A stretch of 64,000 nt of DNA from NCBI GenBank assembly GCA_021234155.1, contig JAJEKV010000044.1, forward strand, positions 11,289,764-11,353,763, written 5' to 3'. Origin of the DNA: Isoetes taiwanensis (Eukaryota > Streptophyta > Lycopodiopsida > Isoetales > Isoetaceae). The position numbers were made by a program, and so were the translations under genes. Shown piece after piece: positions 11,395 through 22,866 of this stretch. The notes under the pieces were generated by a model, which saw nothing but the letters and a program-made list of their open reading frames with translations, had not been told where the DNA came from and made no database searches. The stretch's first letter is position 1. Each line of letters starts with the position of its first letter.

Positions 11395-11735
11395 AAATGG
11401 ATTAGATCACCGGAATGCGGATACGGTCTTGTGTTGTAGATCCAAGCTAATTGCAAATTGCAAAAAACCACCATTTTGCAGAGCCCATTTTGCAAAATCC
11501 AAGCAAAGTCAGAAATATTTACCTTATCAAGGATGAAAGCTGAATATTGAAAGCTAAATAAAGCTCCAACACGGCCACCTTATGCAAATTAAGATCCTTC
11601 CGCCATACTTAAGAAGGATCCTAACTGCCACATAACATCCTCGCTTCACTGACCATTTCGATGCAATGATGCCACCATATCTAAGCACTTGCATTGTGCA
11701 AGCCTGAGAGCACACAAAGCAGTACTATGCAAATA
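11395..11735 (-). repeat. Duplicated block, first copy; weak ankyrin-like coding on minus strand
   Basis: Segments 11395-11612 and 11618-11735 recur at 12675-12900 and 12046-12157, so the order of the two sub-blocks is changed in the second copy. A third shared piece is 11891-11960 versus 12423-12475. On the minus strand both copies of the second block read a phrase like RLAQ(C/R)KCLDMVA, and just outside the duplication, near 11340-11375, the minus strand gives GWTPLDCAGE. Both look like ankyrin-repeat pieces, but the fragments are too short to be sure. The block lies inside the candidate Helitron. Confidence 0.45.
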
Positions 11736-12045
11736 ACTCTGCTCAACGTCTAAAGAAGGTTGATGCACACAATTGCAAATGACTGAGCCATAAATTAGAT
11801 TGCAACACGGAGAGAGTACCTGTTTCAGCGATGATTCAAATGTGAATGAAAGTTTTTCTTTTTCCTGCCATAGTGAAGCAAGCCAGTAAAATAGCACTGA
11901 AGCCTTCTATGACTTCACATCCAGCATTATTGCAGGCCTCCTTATGCAAATTATTTTTTTTTCCTATTTTCCATGGACCGTTTGTTTCTCCAAAACTCAT
12001 TCTAAGACAATGCTAACAAAAAAAAACCCTAGTTGCCGTATGCAC

Positions 12046-12900
12046 ATCCTAACTGCCACATAACATGGTCGCTTCACTGACCATTTGCATACAACAATGC
12101 CACCATATCTAAGCACTTGCGTTGTGCAAGCCTGAGAGCAGGCAAAGCAGTACTATCCATGATTCATAAGGCCCTAAAACCACAATCATTGCACTGCTAC
12201 TTTGACACCTCAGGGCTATCTCAGGGCTCACCTAAACTCAGATATATTCTGTTATGAGTAGGAGCTAAAAAAGGCTGTCACACACGTCGAAATCCCATCA
12301 CATCGAATACCGCTTTTGGACAATCTAATTTCGATCTATACATAAAATAACCAATAGCAAGTAGAGCATTCATAAGATTATAGTTCCTAAAGAGACAACA
12401 TACATATCAGATTAAAAAAAAATAGCACAGAAGCCTTATATGACTTCACATCCAGCATTAAAAGGGCTCTTAATTTTGGTCCTACATGACTAATAAGCCT
12501 TACCGGTCTTCATTATATCCATGGTAGTCTTGCAACAGGCATGCTCAAAATAAGTGACAGCAACATCAATGGCATTACCTCTACTTAGTTTCTTCATAGA
12601 TGAGCCCACTGATTCTTTTGACACCTCCACATCTGGCAAGCATGAAAGACCGTCCTCTGCCTTCTGAAATCAAGAAAATGGATTAGATCAGCGGATAGAG
12701 TCTTGCGTTGTAGATCCAAGCTAATTCCAAATTGACAGGAACCACCAATTTGCAGACCCCATTTTGAAATCCGAGCAAAGTCAGAAATGTTTACCTTATC
12801 AAGCATCAGAGTTCAATAATGAAGACTAAATAAAGCTCCAACATGGCCTCCTTATGCAAATTATCATCCTTCCGCCATACTTTCCTTCCGCCATACTTAA
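12046..12900 (-). repeat. Duplicated block, second copy (rearranged)
   Basis: Contains the second copies of three segments found at 11395-11960, in rearranged order: 12046-12157, 12423-12475 and 12675-12900. The 12675-12900 piece ends with a small internal repeat of CTTCCGCCATACTT. No intact gene is present. Confidence 0.6.
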
Positions 12901-12916
12901 TATTGACGATTGTCTT

Positions 12917-13130
12917 TTTTTGGGTTGCCCCTAGGGGGGCAAACCCTTGTTTATATGGGTTTGTAGCATATCCTAGGTATATGCTAGAATATACCTAAGA
13001 TATGCTGCTGACTGCTAAAAACCCCTTGCTCCCTGTAAATTGGCGGTCTCGTGCGTTTTGGATGGAGGATGTTGCAACCGGGTAACGGGCAGGGCAGGGC
13101 ATGAATCGTGCTTGATATCAGACTACTCCT
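12917..13130. repeat. Hairpin-bearing repeat, copy 1
   Basis: About 210 bp homologous to 21345-21560 in the same orientation. Two consecutive inverted repeats are conserved: an outer one at the start (GGGTTGCCC with GGGCAAACCC) and a second one in which CATATCCTAGGTATAT pairs with ATATACCTA(A/G)GATATG across a 6-base loop. This copy has one mismatch in the second stem. The family is unknown to me. It sits about 280 bp upstream of the captured lipase fragment. Confidence 0.65.
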
Positions 13131-13296
13131 ATGCCGTTTTGCAAATGTTGTGGAGTCTGGAGCTTAGATGATAGAAATTGTTCCATCCAAAGAGGTTAAA
13201 AAGCAAAGCTTTGGAATGGAGATATAGCTGTGATCAGGATCATGTGAGGGATGCGTCTTGTAAGATACCGTTGGATTATCCAGTCGCCTGCGTTGT

Positions 13297-13393
13297 CTCT
13301 TGAATCTTATTTATTGAATTTAGCATTGCTAATTACCATGGATGTCTCTTGAATCTTATTTATTGAATGATTTAGCATTGCTAATTTCCATGG
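13297..13393. repeat. Tandem duplication, ~50-bp unit
   Basis: The phrase GTCTCTTGAATCTTATTTATTGAA followed by TTTAGCATTGCTAATT-CCATGGAT is present twice in a row, the second copy with a four-base insertion. It immediately precedes the first exon of the lipase pseudogene. Confidence 0.85.
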
Positions 13394-13413
13394 ATGACTT
13401 CTTATCTCAACAG

Positions 13414-15160
13414 TTATCCGTATGAAGCCCTTAGAGTGACAACTGAAGATGGATATATTCTTCTTTTGGAAAGGATTCCAAGGTAGGCCGTGGTTTTTGT
13501 GCAGAAATTGATGTTGAAGTTCAAAGAAGATATGTTGATTTTGGGTGCAGATAATGAATTTACTTTGCCATCTTGATGTAGTGCAGGTGCAATTCTCAAA
13601 AGGTGCTTTACTTGCAACATGGTGTGCTAGACTCTTCACTAGGGTAGGTGTCATTTGTATTTCTATCCCAGAAAGGATAGCTTAATATGACATAAGATGA
13701 TAGAAAATCATAGTAACATGCACCATAAAGTTTGGATTAAGCATCCAGATGTATAGTTCTTACAAGAAGTTATTGTCCAAGGTGAGCAATGGATTTTATT
13801 CCTTCTACATTTGCTAACCTTGTTTTCTTAGGTGATTATCATCTCATATGTAAGGAATCCTCCCATCCATCCATTCACTCATTAAATTGCAATTGTTATG
13901 CAGCTGGGTATCAAATGGTGCAGTTGGTTCTCAAGCATTTGCTGCCTATGATCAAGGTATCAGTGATTTACCGCCATTTCTTTTTCCTTGGCAATGGTCC
14001 TCACCCTTTCTATGCTACTGTGCAGGTTATGATGTCTTCCTTGAGAACTTTCGAGGACTTGCATTAAGAGAGCATACCAATAAATCTATATTATCTGAAA
14101 GGTACGGATGGTGAAAATTGAAGTGCCTTTTTTCCACCTTAAACATTGCCATCTTTCTTGTGTAAATATGCTCATCTAAAACAGGATTGAAAGGCTGGTT
14201 TGTGGCTAATATAGAGGTTGAAAACCCCATGATTGCAGGGATTGGCGATACAGTATAAACGAACATGGGACACAAGATATACCCGCCATGATTGATAAGA
14301 TACATGAAATTAAGATGACTGAATTTAAGCATCAGGATTCCAATGCAGATTCAGCATATACCATGGTTGGCGTTGGCCATAGTCTTGGTGGGGCAGCAAT
14401 GCTAATGTATGTGGTTACAAGGCGTCTGGAAGACCGGCCTCATCACCGTTCAAGACTTATTTTATTGTCTCCTGCTGGTTTTCACAGTGAAGCACCTGCC
14501 CTTTGTTACATTTTATAATACCTCATTCCGTTATTGTCTCCTATCTTGAGGCCTTTGTTTCCTGGAATATATCTACCATCAAAGTTCCTGAGAATGGTAT
14601 TAAATAAGCTTGCTCGTGATTTTCAGCATTATCCTGGTTTGGGGGGCCTTGTACAGTTACTATTTGGTTATGCCATTGGTGGGGACTCTTCCAATTCGGT
14701 TGGAGCAATTGGTCAATCTCACTACAATATGGATGACATGCCTGGTGTAGCATATCGTGTTGCAGAACATCTTTCACAAATCATGCGCTCAAAAAGGTTT
14801 ATTATGTTCGACTTTGGAAGTGTTTATGCAAATTTGGAAGCATATCTAAGCCCTGAACCATTGCATATTGGAGCTCATTATGGAGTCATTGATATACCAA
14901 TTGTTGATTTAGGTGGGGAGGAGGACAAGCTTATACCCAAGTCAATGGTGGGAAGCATTATGAAACCATGAAGGTTCTGGCTGTGAGACATCATGAAAGA
15001 GTTTGAATATGCTCATCTTGATTTTACTTTCTCCCACAAAGAAGAGCTTCTTGCTTATGTACTATCAGGGCTTCGGCTCCACTCGCATAGATATAAGCGT
15101 CAAAGCGTTACAAGGCGTGAAACCATTCTACAAGCCTTAGGAAACGGGAAAGTAGGAAAA
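13414..15160 (+). pseudogene. Alpha/beta-hydrolase lipase pseudogene (plant At1g73920-like)
   Basis: Exon-like blocks keep their splice signals: 13414-13482 (YPYEALRVTTEDGYILLLER), about 13598-13642 (VLYLQHGVLDSS), 13904-13956 (WVSNGAVGSQAFAAYDQG), 14036-14101 (YDVFLENFRGLALREH) and a long block from 14239. The latter carries the nucleophile elbow GHSLGG and continues through MDDMPGVAYRV, SPEPLHIGAHYGVIDIP and FEYAHLDFTFSHKEELL, which includes the catalytic His region (AHLDF). This is the order of plant acid-lipase-like alpha/beta hydrolases. It is broken by an in-frame TAA (14516-14518), another stop (14969) with two compensating frameshifts around 14948-14995, and lacks the N-terminal exons. 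Because introns are kept, it was copied as DNA. It lies inside the candidate Helitron. Confidence 0.85.
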
Positions 15161-15399
15161 ATAAGGATTCTCGAAGAAAAAGAGTTTTGGAAATGGCAAT
15201 GTCTATGACTCCCAAGGTCCGAGTGGAGAAACATTCTATTTCAAATCATGAAGTCTTGAAAGAGGAAGAGGATGATCCAAATGAAATGGTGATGAATGGT
15301 TCATCTCATTTTCTTTTCCTTCAAAAAATGTACATTGAAAGTTCATTCTTATATGGCGGGTGCCATCCTTACGCTTTTTAACTTTGGCAAGGTTGCGGA

Positions 15400-17800
15400 C
15401 TAATATCTTGAGCTACTTTTCGGCGGTGATATTTGTGTTCGTCCCGGCAACAATAATGTAAAAATTTGCTCCCGATAAGCGGCACAAATTTATTCATAAT
15501 GGTGCGCATTTTCCTGTTTATTTTTTTATTGCTTTTTTCATGCATAGAATAGCTTAAAGATCTTTCGCTCGTAGTTCAATAGGTAACCACCATCTTGAAT
15601 ACCTCATTAGATCTTTTGTTATTGGTGGCAATCTTTAAGATTACGTTAATGCATGTTTGTGGCGAAGGAACTCTAGACAAACATCCTCCAGTATTCTTCT
15701 CCATGTCCCTTGTCTTCAAAGAAAACCTTTGAGCCCTAGCGACCATCCTCTTGTCCTTTTCATGTTTTGAATTTGTGGGAGGAGTTTCGATGGTGCTTTT
15801 CACCTTACAATGCAACTTTTATTTGACATACAGGGGCCGGTTTGACATCGAAGTTTGACTTTATCACCAAAAATATCTATCTTTATCTTTTTTGGTCTTG
15901 CTCATCAAACATGATTTGTTTTTGCTTAAAAGGAATGCAACGACTTTGTGACATGTCCTGGGACATTTGGTATACCATATATTCTTCCGAGAGAGGATCC
16001 TAACAGTCTTTCAAATATTGATCGGGTTTGTATAAGATGTATAAATTCACTAGGGAAAGAGAAAAATTTGCAGGTTGCGGGTTTATGTGCACGGGACACG
16101 GCAAATTACACACAAACATCTTGTTCTAATCTTTTCATTACCTCAGGAATGGCTTTTAGCATGAGTCATGGTGTGGTGAAATGCAACCAAGACAAAAGCC
16201 AAAACAATAGATTTGTATAACAACCAATGGTGAAAGAACCTAAGCTTCAAGTATGACCTATTATTTCAGATATTGTCGGTGGCTACACCGCTTAATTTCT
16301 TCATAGGAAGTTGATACTTATGTTATAAACATAAAACCGACCGCTAAAAGCAACGAGATGCAACAAACATTCGGGAGCAGGAGGTTCAAAATCTTTCCCC
16401 TAGCAATGGATGTCAGGTTGCTTTCGTCAAATAAAAATTTCCAATATTGTTGAAGCCTTACTCATAAAGTGTATAGAATCTTAAAATCCAAGAGCGTAAA
16501 GAGAGAAGCAAAGAAAACTGGAACACTAATTTACTGGTTAAGGAGATAATAGCAGTTACAATGATAGTCTATTCAAATAACACTCTTTGGGCAAATGGTT
16601 AGCGTCATATGCCTCATAAGTTCATGATAAGTCTTATTGAGGTTACTGATGAAAAGCTCCAGTGTTCTTTAATGTTATTTGTGCACGAACTCCTCATCTT
16701 CTACCACCAATTGGAAGCATGTTAGTGTCCGATGCTAGCAGAGTAGAAGTTGGTTGAATATGATAAATGGTTAAGCATAAAAGATTTTCCAGTGTGCATA
16801 TATCCCGAACCAGAATGCACATAACTAGGGTTAGCGCACAAGGATTTTGAATTAAACTACATTATAATGGTTTAGAGCCATAAGATAGATTCAGATAGCT
16901 TGCTTGTATCCGTAAGCATAATGCTAGCGCCCGGTTACCAATGCAAGTGCCACGTGATATATATGAATGTCTGTTGTATGTGATATATATGAATGTCTGT
17001 TGTAGAAGAAGATGATACATCATATAGACGTAGTCAACATTATGTGCCTTTGCAATAAATGCCATGGCTGGATTTGGTCTTGTTTGACATCGTAATATGG
17101 GATTCATGCAATATATTGTACTTGATAACCAAGAATTAAGCATATGTATTCCATAAAAGAAAATCAATCCACTGTATTAAGCGAGTAGAAGACATGGCCA
17201 GATATTTGTGACCCCCAAATGCCCCAATTCAAACATACTTGAATTAAAGAGCATAAGCAAGACTTTGATGTCGTTAAATGCCAATGCGATGGCAAATCAA
17301 GTAATCAAATTGTTTGAGCCAAAGGTTGGGAGTCACATGTCACAAATGGACCCGTTTTTTACCATAATTATCCAAAGGTCAAAAAAATTCTTTGGGCCAT
17401 GGCATTGTCCATTATAAGAGTCAAGTGGATTTTTGCACCTTTACACAACCAAGAGTAGGCAATATTGAACATTATAAGGATATTGCTATTGAACATATAT
17501 AAGGATGAAGAACAGTAACAAGCAAAGAGTTGGAGGTGCTCTAGCTCTGCTAAGTACTTATGACATAACTAAATCTAAATTGTCAAGCAGGTGACAACTT
17601 CGTACGTTGCGACACGTTTAACGATGCCATAGATGAAGACCTACAACTTAAAATACTATGAGTACTGGGAAGTGCTGACATTGTGTCTGGAAGACATCAA
17701 ACACGTTCACACATTTCTACAACATTACATACACAATTTCATCGAGGGGCACATGCCAATGGTCTTTCCTTTTTGTTAGCCCCACCATCCGAATTTCTCC
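15400..17800. other. No gene recognised
   Basis: Only short frames without recognisable domains. A small tandem repeat (ATATATGAATGTCTGTTGTA, twice) lies at about 16961-17004. The stretch belongs to the interior of the candidate Helitron. Confidence 0.4.
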
Positions 17801-17881
17801 TTTACGTTGCGTCACCATCTGTACCCTTTAAATAATGCAGTCTTTAGGGAATGACCATTATACCGGGTGAAGCATTCGAGA

Positions 17882-17971
17882 AGTTGGCCATGTTTATAAC
17901 ATTGGTACCAAGAAGGAGAGGCGTGTTTTGGATGTGGCAAAGGATGTCTGCAAGCTTTTTGAGAGGTAGCT
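17882..17971 (+). pseudogene. UDP-L-rhamnose synthase (RHM) exon fragment
   Basis: The frame beginning near 17876 reads REVGHVYNIGTKKERRVLD and then VAKDVCKLFER before a stop that coincides with a donor-like GTAGCT. This is a highly conserved stretch of the dehydratase domain of plant RHM proteins, which convert UDP-glucose to UDP-rhamnose in the cytosol for cell-wall and flavonoid glycosylation. Only about 30 residues are present, so it is a captured exon piece. It lies about 440 bp from the proposed Helitron 5' end. Confidence 0.75.
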
Positions 17972-17974
17972 ATT

Positions 17975-18130
17975 CAGTATGTTGTTCAAGTATTCTATTG
18001 TCTACAAGTAGCAATTTAAATTGACTGTCAAAACATGACTTTGAACTATGATTTAAGCCACTTCACTCTCCGACCATGAAGGGCAACCCTCCGTGCGCAG
18101 CACCTTGTTTTTCCTATTTTCCATGGACAA
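17975..18130. repeat. Repeat shared with 44270-44510
   Basis: Contains TCAAGTATTCTATTG, CTGTCAAAACATGACTTT, a TATGATTTAAGCCACTTCAC phrase and GGGCAACCCTCC-TGCGCA, all in the same order as at 44310-44500. It directly follows the RHM exon piece, so the shared DNA may derive from the adjoining RHM intron, or be a transposon that inserted in both places. Confidence 0.7.
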
Positions 18131-18410
18131 TGCTAAGCCTGCCGACCCATCGTCCAGTACGACCAAAAATTTCCACAAAAGGAGGCAATATTTGGCTAAG
18201 ACGTCGCACCCTCTCCTTCACATTATTATTCGACGTCGCATCCTTTCATTTGAAGAGACATTAACATGCCACATGGCACAATCCAAGCCGTCGACCAAAG
18301 TAAAGAGACAAACGGACTAATCTTGGCCGTCGGACGGGGGCAGGGACATTGGGGCGATCTCGGGCGTCGATCGGGCGGACAGACCGACGCCACGGTTTTA
18401 TAATATAGGA

Positions 18411-20100
18411 TTAAGGAGAAGAAACATACTGAATCCCATAGCCACCCATGTCAATGCACTAAATCACATCTTTACAACCTAAAAGAATGCAACAAGAGGG
18501 ACCGCTAAAGGAGGCCATTGATAAGACAGATAATAGCAAGTTGTTGAAGTCATCGCTTCACAACAGCTTGTAACAGTAGAAAGAAATGTAGATAAAAAAA
18601 CAAGATGATATTGTCATCACCTCACCATCTTCACAAAAGAATATAGTACAGCTCATGCCTATAAGGTCCAAAAATAAAATCTAGAAAAATAAAACAACAC
18701 AAAATAAACAAGAGGTCCATCCAATGATATTAAATTCATGAGATGCATGCATGCAATGATAAATTAGAATTTACATTTAGAGGATGAAATGTGAGAGAAA
18801 CCCCTCAGTCCACAAGAATAGCAGGCCAAAGATCTTTTTGTTTCCATACGACATCCAGAAAAATCATCTCCAAAGAGCATATATCATCCTTACATTTGCT
18901 TACATCTTCTTTTGCAGTGTACAACATCAAAAATAAAAAACACAATCACATTACCTGCTGTTCGATCCAGAGGAAGTTAAAATTAAACAGGGAGAGATTT
19001 AAGATCAAAGGCCTGCTCAAAAATCCCATGTACTTGGATGGCGGCGCTGAAACATACAAGAGCCCCATACACGTGGCATGAACCACATGGATGAGAAGGA
19101 TGCGTTTGCAATCCTTGCAATACCCAAATAGGGATACACATAAACTAGAGAATGCGCGATGAAAAGAGGGTTAGACCATCTTACCTTCAGCGTATGTCAA
19201 CATATGTCCTAGCTTACAGTTAGCCACTATCTAGATACTGAGTCTGGGGCCTTTCCTAGGACAAAAGTGCTTACTGACTCCACTTACGTCCACCTCTCTC
19301 CCGAGCCCTATAAGGATAGGATCAACCGTAAAAACTGAAGGAGAGATCTGGAGCTTAGGGACAACAATGCCCATAACGAGCCCATAATACTATCTTCAAT
19401 AATCCAAGAGTTTATCAAGATGCACTCCTCGATGACCCAGCTGAGTAGTGACCTAAGTGCCCGCGAGCAGAATCGTGGATTGATGCCAATGGAACTGAAG
19501 TCGGTATATAATTTCCAAGGGACAGAGAGCGAGATTCTCAACTCTCTCCTCGTTAGGGGAGACCCTCAACTTTACCCTTCATGGCATCCCCAACTAACGA
19601 GTCAGTCACGCTGATGCTCAGTTGAACAAGATCATGCCCCCGTGCATTTTGCTTAGCAAGTGGCAATCCCTCAGTTCGTCCACGAAGATCACAGGTGGGC
19701 TTGACTTTGAGAGCCAAATAAAGTTCAAGGCCTCTTAGACTAGGAGCATACTAACAAATGCATACTAATCTTACAGGCCAATGATGTAAGAGGTAGTTCC
19801 TTTTCATGCGACGCAATGAATGCAACCTTAACAACTAGATCATCTATCATTCATAGAAAATAATATAATAACAAGATCATACATAAAGATCGAGCAACAA
19901 TCCATATACCACAATAGGACATACTAAGCTAGTAAAGCACCACATGGACGCTTCGAGAAATTGTGTGGCATCCATATCCAAGAGCTTGAAAGATCCAAGG
20001 CGAAGGCATTGAAATCGAGGCACACAATCCAAGGTAAGAAGAGCCAAAGGTGAAAGTAGAAAATAAGAGTACTTATAGTGAGGGGACAAAAAGGTGACTT
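18411..20100. other. No gene recognised
   Basis: Short frames only. The segment 19320-19614 on the plus strand stays open for about 95 codons after one stop, with no domain I know; it might be a decayed retroelement gag. The remainder shows no signal. Confidence 0.3.
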
Positions 20101-20136
20101 CAATGTTTGAAGGAGGAGAAGATCTTAAGCATAATT

Positions 20137-20510
20137 GAGGTGAAGCAGGGTTGCCACAGCTCGCCCATATTATTTGGACTGTATGTTGATGAGCTAAAGA
20201 ACTGGCTTGCTAGATTGGGAAGAGTTGGAGCTAAGATGGGTTGCTCTACTTGATATAAATTTTTCCTATTCACAGATGATATAGTACTGATCTCTATGGC
20301 AGCTGAGCGACTCCAAATGCACCTAGATGTCCCGTATGAGTTTTTCGCGTATACGAAAATGACTATCAATTCTTCACAATATAATTTAATGGTCTTCGGC
20401 ACAAGAGACAAATTCAGCTTTTCAGTTGGAGGAACATCTCTTGAACAAGTATCTAATTGTACTTAGATATTAAAATCTCAAGCAACTATAGTTGGAAGAG
20501 GTATATCATC
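20137..20510 (+). pseudogene. LINE reverse-transcriptase fragment
   Basis: Despite stops, the plus strand reads LFGLYVDELKNWLARLG, then FTDDIVLISMAAERLQ and FGTRDKFSFSVGGTSLEQV. These match the RT palm of the LINEs elsewhere in this window (for example YADDVILVSR and LFGLFIDEIEAWL at 35370-35520). The catalytic YADD is altered to FTDD and stop codons lie at about 20250 and 20464. It is a short decayed relic of roughly 370 bp. Confidence 0.75.
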
Positions 20511-21344
20511 GGGACAAAATGGATATTTCATAGGAATATCATTGGGTTGTGATGATAGCAGAGGATGAACATGGTCAATCAATCAGGGCTTCAATCTTTG
20601 AAAAACCCTTACCAACAACTCGTGTAACTTAAAGATTCTACCATGAATAAAAACCCACGTAAATAGTACAAAACCCATGTTTAACAGAAGTGAACATTAA
20701 CCCTAGAGAATACAGAGCATTTCTGAATACGTGTTATCTAGCAATATGAATATCCAATCATAATCTGCATCTTTTAAGAACGTAACAGAAGGGAGAAGGA
20801 TTTTCTTGGAAGTTCATGCAAATGCCTGAGTCTATAACTCTTCTTGGTTGTTTTGAATGATCTATGGGTCTTCCTCGCCCTGTTCCCTCTCCCCTCGTTG
20901 ATGCTAGAATTTAAAGTTGTTCAGGTCTGGAAGTTGCGAGATTTGGTGGCGTGTGATCTTTTTTTATGTTAACTACTACTTTAAGTAGTTGACCGTATAA
21001 AACTTGATTGCACCATTTGTGATTTGTAACACAAATCACTTGGCTACTTCAGTGCTGATCAAGTTGATCAGCCATTTGTTCATAAGGCATGCTATCTTGC
21101 CTAGTGCTTTCTCTAAAAAAATATCATTTGGATAAGGGCGCATCCCCAATAGGCACAATTTTGGCAGTCTAACCTTGCCGTTTGATAAGGCAAGATCGTA
21201 GAAAAGCATTCCCATTAGCATTTGGATTATTGAATTCGTCCTACATGGCATAGACAGGTAGGAGGAGCTTCTGAAAAATCCAAAACGCACTAGGGTTTGT
21301 CTTTTTCTCTACTATCAAGGCTGAAAGCCTTTTTGGAGGTAAGG

Positions 21345-21560
21345 ATTTATTGGGTTGCCCGTAGGGGGAAAACCCTCGCTTATGTGGATTTGTGGCATAT
21401 CCTAGGTATATGATGGAATATACCTAGGATATGCTGGTGTGCTCCAAACCTATTGTTGTCTGTAAACTGGCAGTCACCTACTTTCTGCATTGTGTATGTT
21501 TCAATTGGGTAACTGGCAAGGCAGACCGAAACTCCAATCTGATGCAACTGCGGTGAAACA
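21345..21560. repeat. Hairpin-bearing repeat, copy 2
   Basis: Homologous to 12917-13130. Here the second inverted repeat is perfect: 16-base arms beginning CATATCCTAGG and ending CCTAGGATATG with a 6-base loop. It lies upstream of the ClpX exon fragment, as copy 1 lies upstream of the lipase fragment. Confidence 0.65.
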
Positions 21561-21659
21561 ATATGCTGGCCCCTGTGCTATGCGGGAAGCATGACATTGC
21601 TCACACAGTTGCGGCTCCAAGTGAAGCTCCTTCGTCTCTCCCAACTCTAGTTTGACACA

Positions 21660-22020
21660 TACTCCAGTAAATGCTCTACAGATCCAGTCTAGTCCTATGA
21701 TTCAAGTTTAAGCGATTTATATTTTCAAAACCCTAGTATTGAAGATTCAAGAGGATATGATGACAATTCACAACACTGGCAGCAGGGAGCTGGTATTACA
21801 TTGCCTCCTATAATTGCAATGCATCAACCACCTAATCCTCCATTTTTCCAAATACCAATCTAGTTAGGGCACAACCTACCATTGGAGGATCAGGAGGAGG
21901 TGGTGCTTTTGAAACTAGAGATGCTTGGGGAGGTGCAAACCTTGGGAAAGATCTGCCAACTCCAAGGCAGATATGTGATGCTCTTGATAAGTTTGTCATA
22001 GGTCAAGAACGGGCAAAAAA
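21660..22020 (+). pseudogene. Organellar ClpX exon fragment
   Basis: The plus strand reads [34 protein letters not shown] and [11 protein letters not shown], then a GTAAAT donor at 22021. This is the linker and start of the AAA+ module of plant mitochondrial ClpX, the ATPase that unfolds substrates for ClpP. The upstream part ([26 protein letters not shown]) fits the low-complexity region before the AAA+ core but is in another frame, so at least one frameshift is present. No Walker A exon follows. It is a gene fragment, not a working gene. Confidence 0.75.
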
Positions 22021-22330
22021 GGTAAATATATCTTTATTCAACTATATCAGATTCTTCTCTTTCTATTTGGATTCTTTATACATTGTTTCATATGTTTCTA
22101 AGGATCCGACAATTCCACTATCTATTTCATGTGGTTTTCCATTCACATGACGCAATAAATGTAACTACGCCTCACTTTCATGCATTCATCGTTTGCAAAC
22201 TCCAAATCCTAAAATTCAAATCAATCATTAACTACCTGAAACAAAACCATCAAAATAGAGCACGCATAAACATAACACCCATAATCATCACCTACATAAC
22301 TCCTTCATCAATATGTAGCAAAATAAAAGG

Positions 22331-22751
22331 GGGTTCCAAGGGGATTTGATATGGGTATAATTCTTGAAACCATAGACCATATCCCTAAAATAATTCAATG
22401 GGTTATTATAAAAAAACCATAGATTTAAGATAAAAAATAGTCACGTTAGCTCACTAGTTAGCTCACTAGTTAGATTGGTTAAAGTAGTCTTATTAGGACA
22501 TTGAGTTATTTTGGTAAAGGTTCGAGCTCCCGTATTTCATATTCAAAAACCTTAAGCGAAGCCATATAGAGGCTCGATATACCATCAATACCTTAGGCAA
22601 ACTCGTATTCGACATCTCAAAATCATAGGCGCCCCCAATTATAAATGATCATAAGCGAAATAAGAGGTGCCCAGAGGCTCCAACATACAGTCTGAGTCAT
22701 AGGATTGACAGATCCGATGACTGTGGTAGTCTAGGATGCATCTCGTTTAGA
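22331..22751 (+). mobile_element. SINE-like element with 20-bp target site duplication, copy 2
   Basis: The element is flanked by near-perfect direct repeats of ATATGTAGCAAAATAA(A/C)AGG at 22311-22330 and 22752-22771 (19 of 20 identical), a typical LINE-machinery target duplication. Inside are a box-A-like TAGCTCACTAGTTAG (22449) and a box-B-like GGTTCGAGCTCC (about 22520), spaced as in a tRNA-derived polymerase III promoter. About 110 bp upstream of box A is also shared with copy 1 (7869-8180), so the tRNA-like part is internal rather than terminal, which is unusual for a SINE. Confidence 0.65.
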
Positions 22752-22771
22752 ATATGTAGCAAAATAACAGG

Positions 22772-22866
22772 ACCACACAATGCAACGTACATTCATTGGT
22801 CCAAACTTAAAACATAGAAATTCCATCGGACCCCCTGTATCAATACTCATATATGGCTATCATTCC
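22772..22866. other. Short spacer
   Basis: No feature seen between the SINE-like target duplication and the LINE tail. Confidence 0.3.

Larger units (their letters stand above)
8190..18410 (-). mobile_element. Candidate 10.2-kb gene-capturing Helitron (non-autonomous)
   Basis: Read on the minus strand, the 3' end is a perfect 7-bp-arm hairpin (GCCCACC, loop AAC, GGTGGGC; 8200-8216), then AATTTT, then CTAG (8190-8193), followed by host T. This is the canonical Helitron 3' terminus. The proposed 5' end (18410) reads TCCTATATTATAAAACC and is preceded by host A, the standard TC start at an A|T site. There are no TIRs and no target duplication, as expected. No Rep or helicase coding is present, so the copy would be non-autonomous. 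It carries fragments of at least four unrelated host genes, with introns, in both orientations. The hairpin end is clear; pairing it with this particular 5' end is inference, and two nested or fused Helitrons are possible. Confidence 0.5.

Noticed and set aside
22445-22530. True tRNA gene
   Set aside because: Boxes A and B are present but the cloverleaf does not close, and the segment is inside a repeated element with a target duplication.
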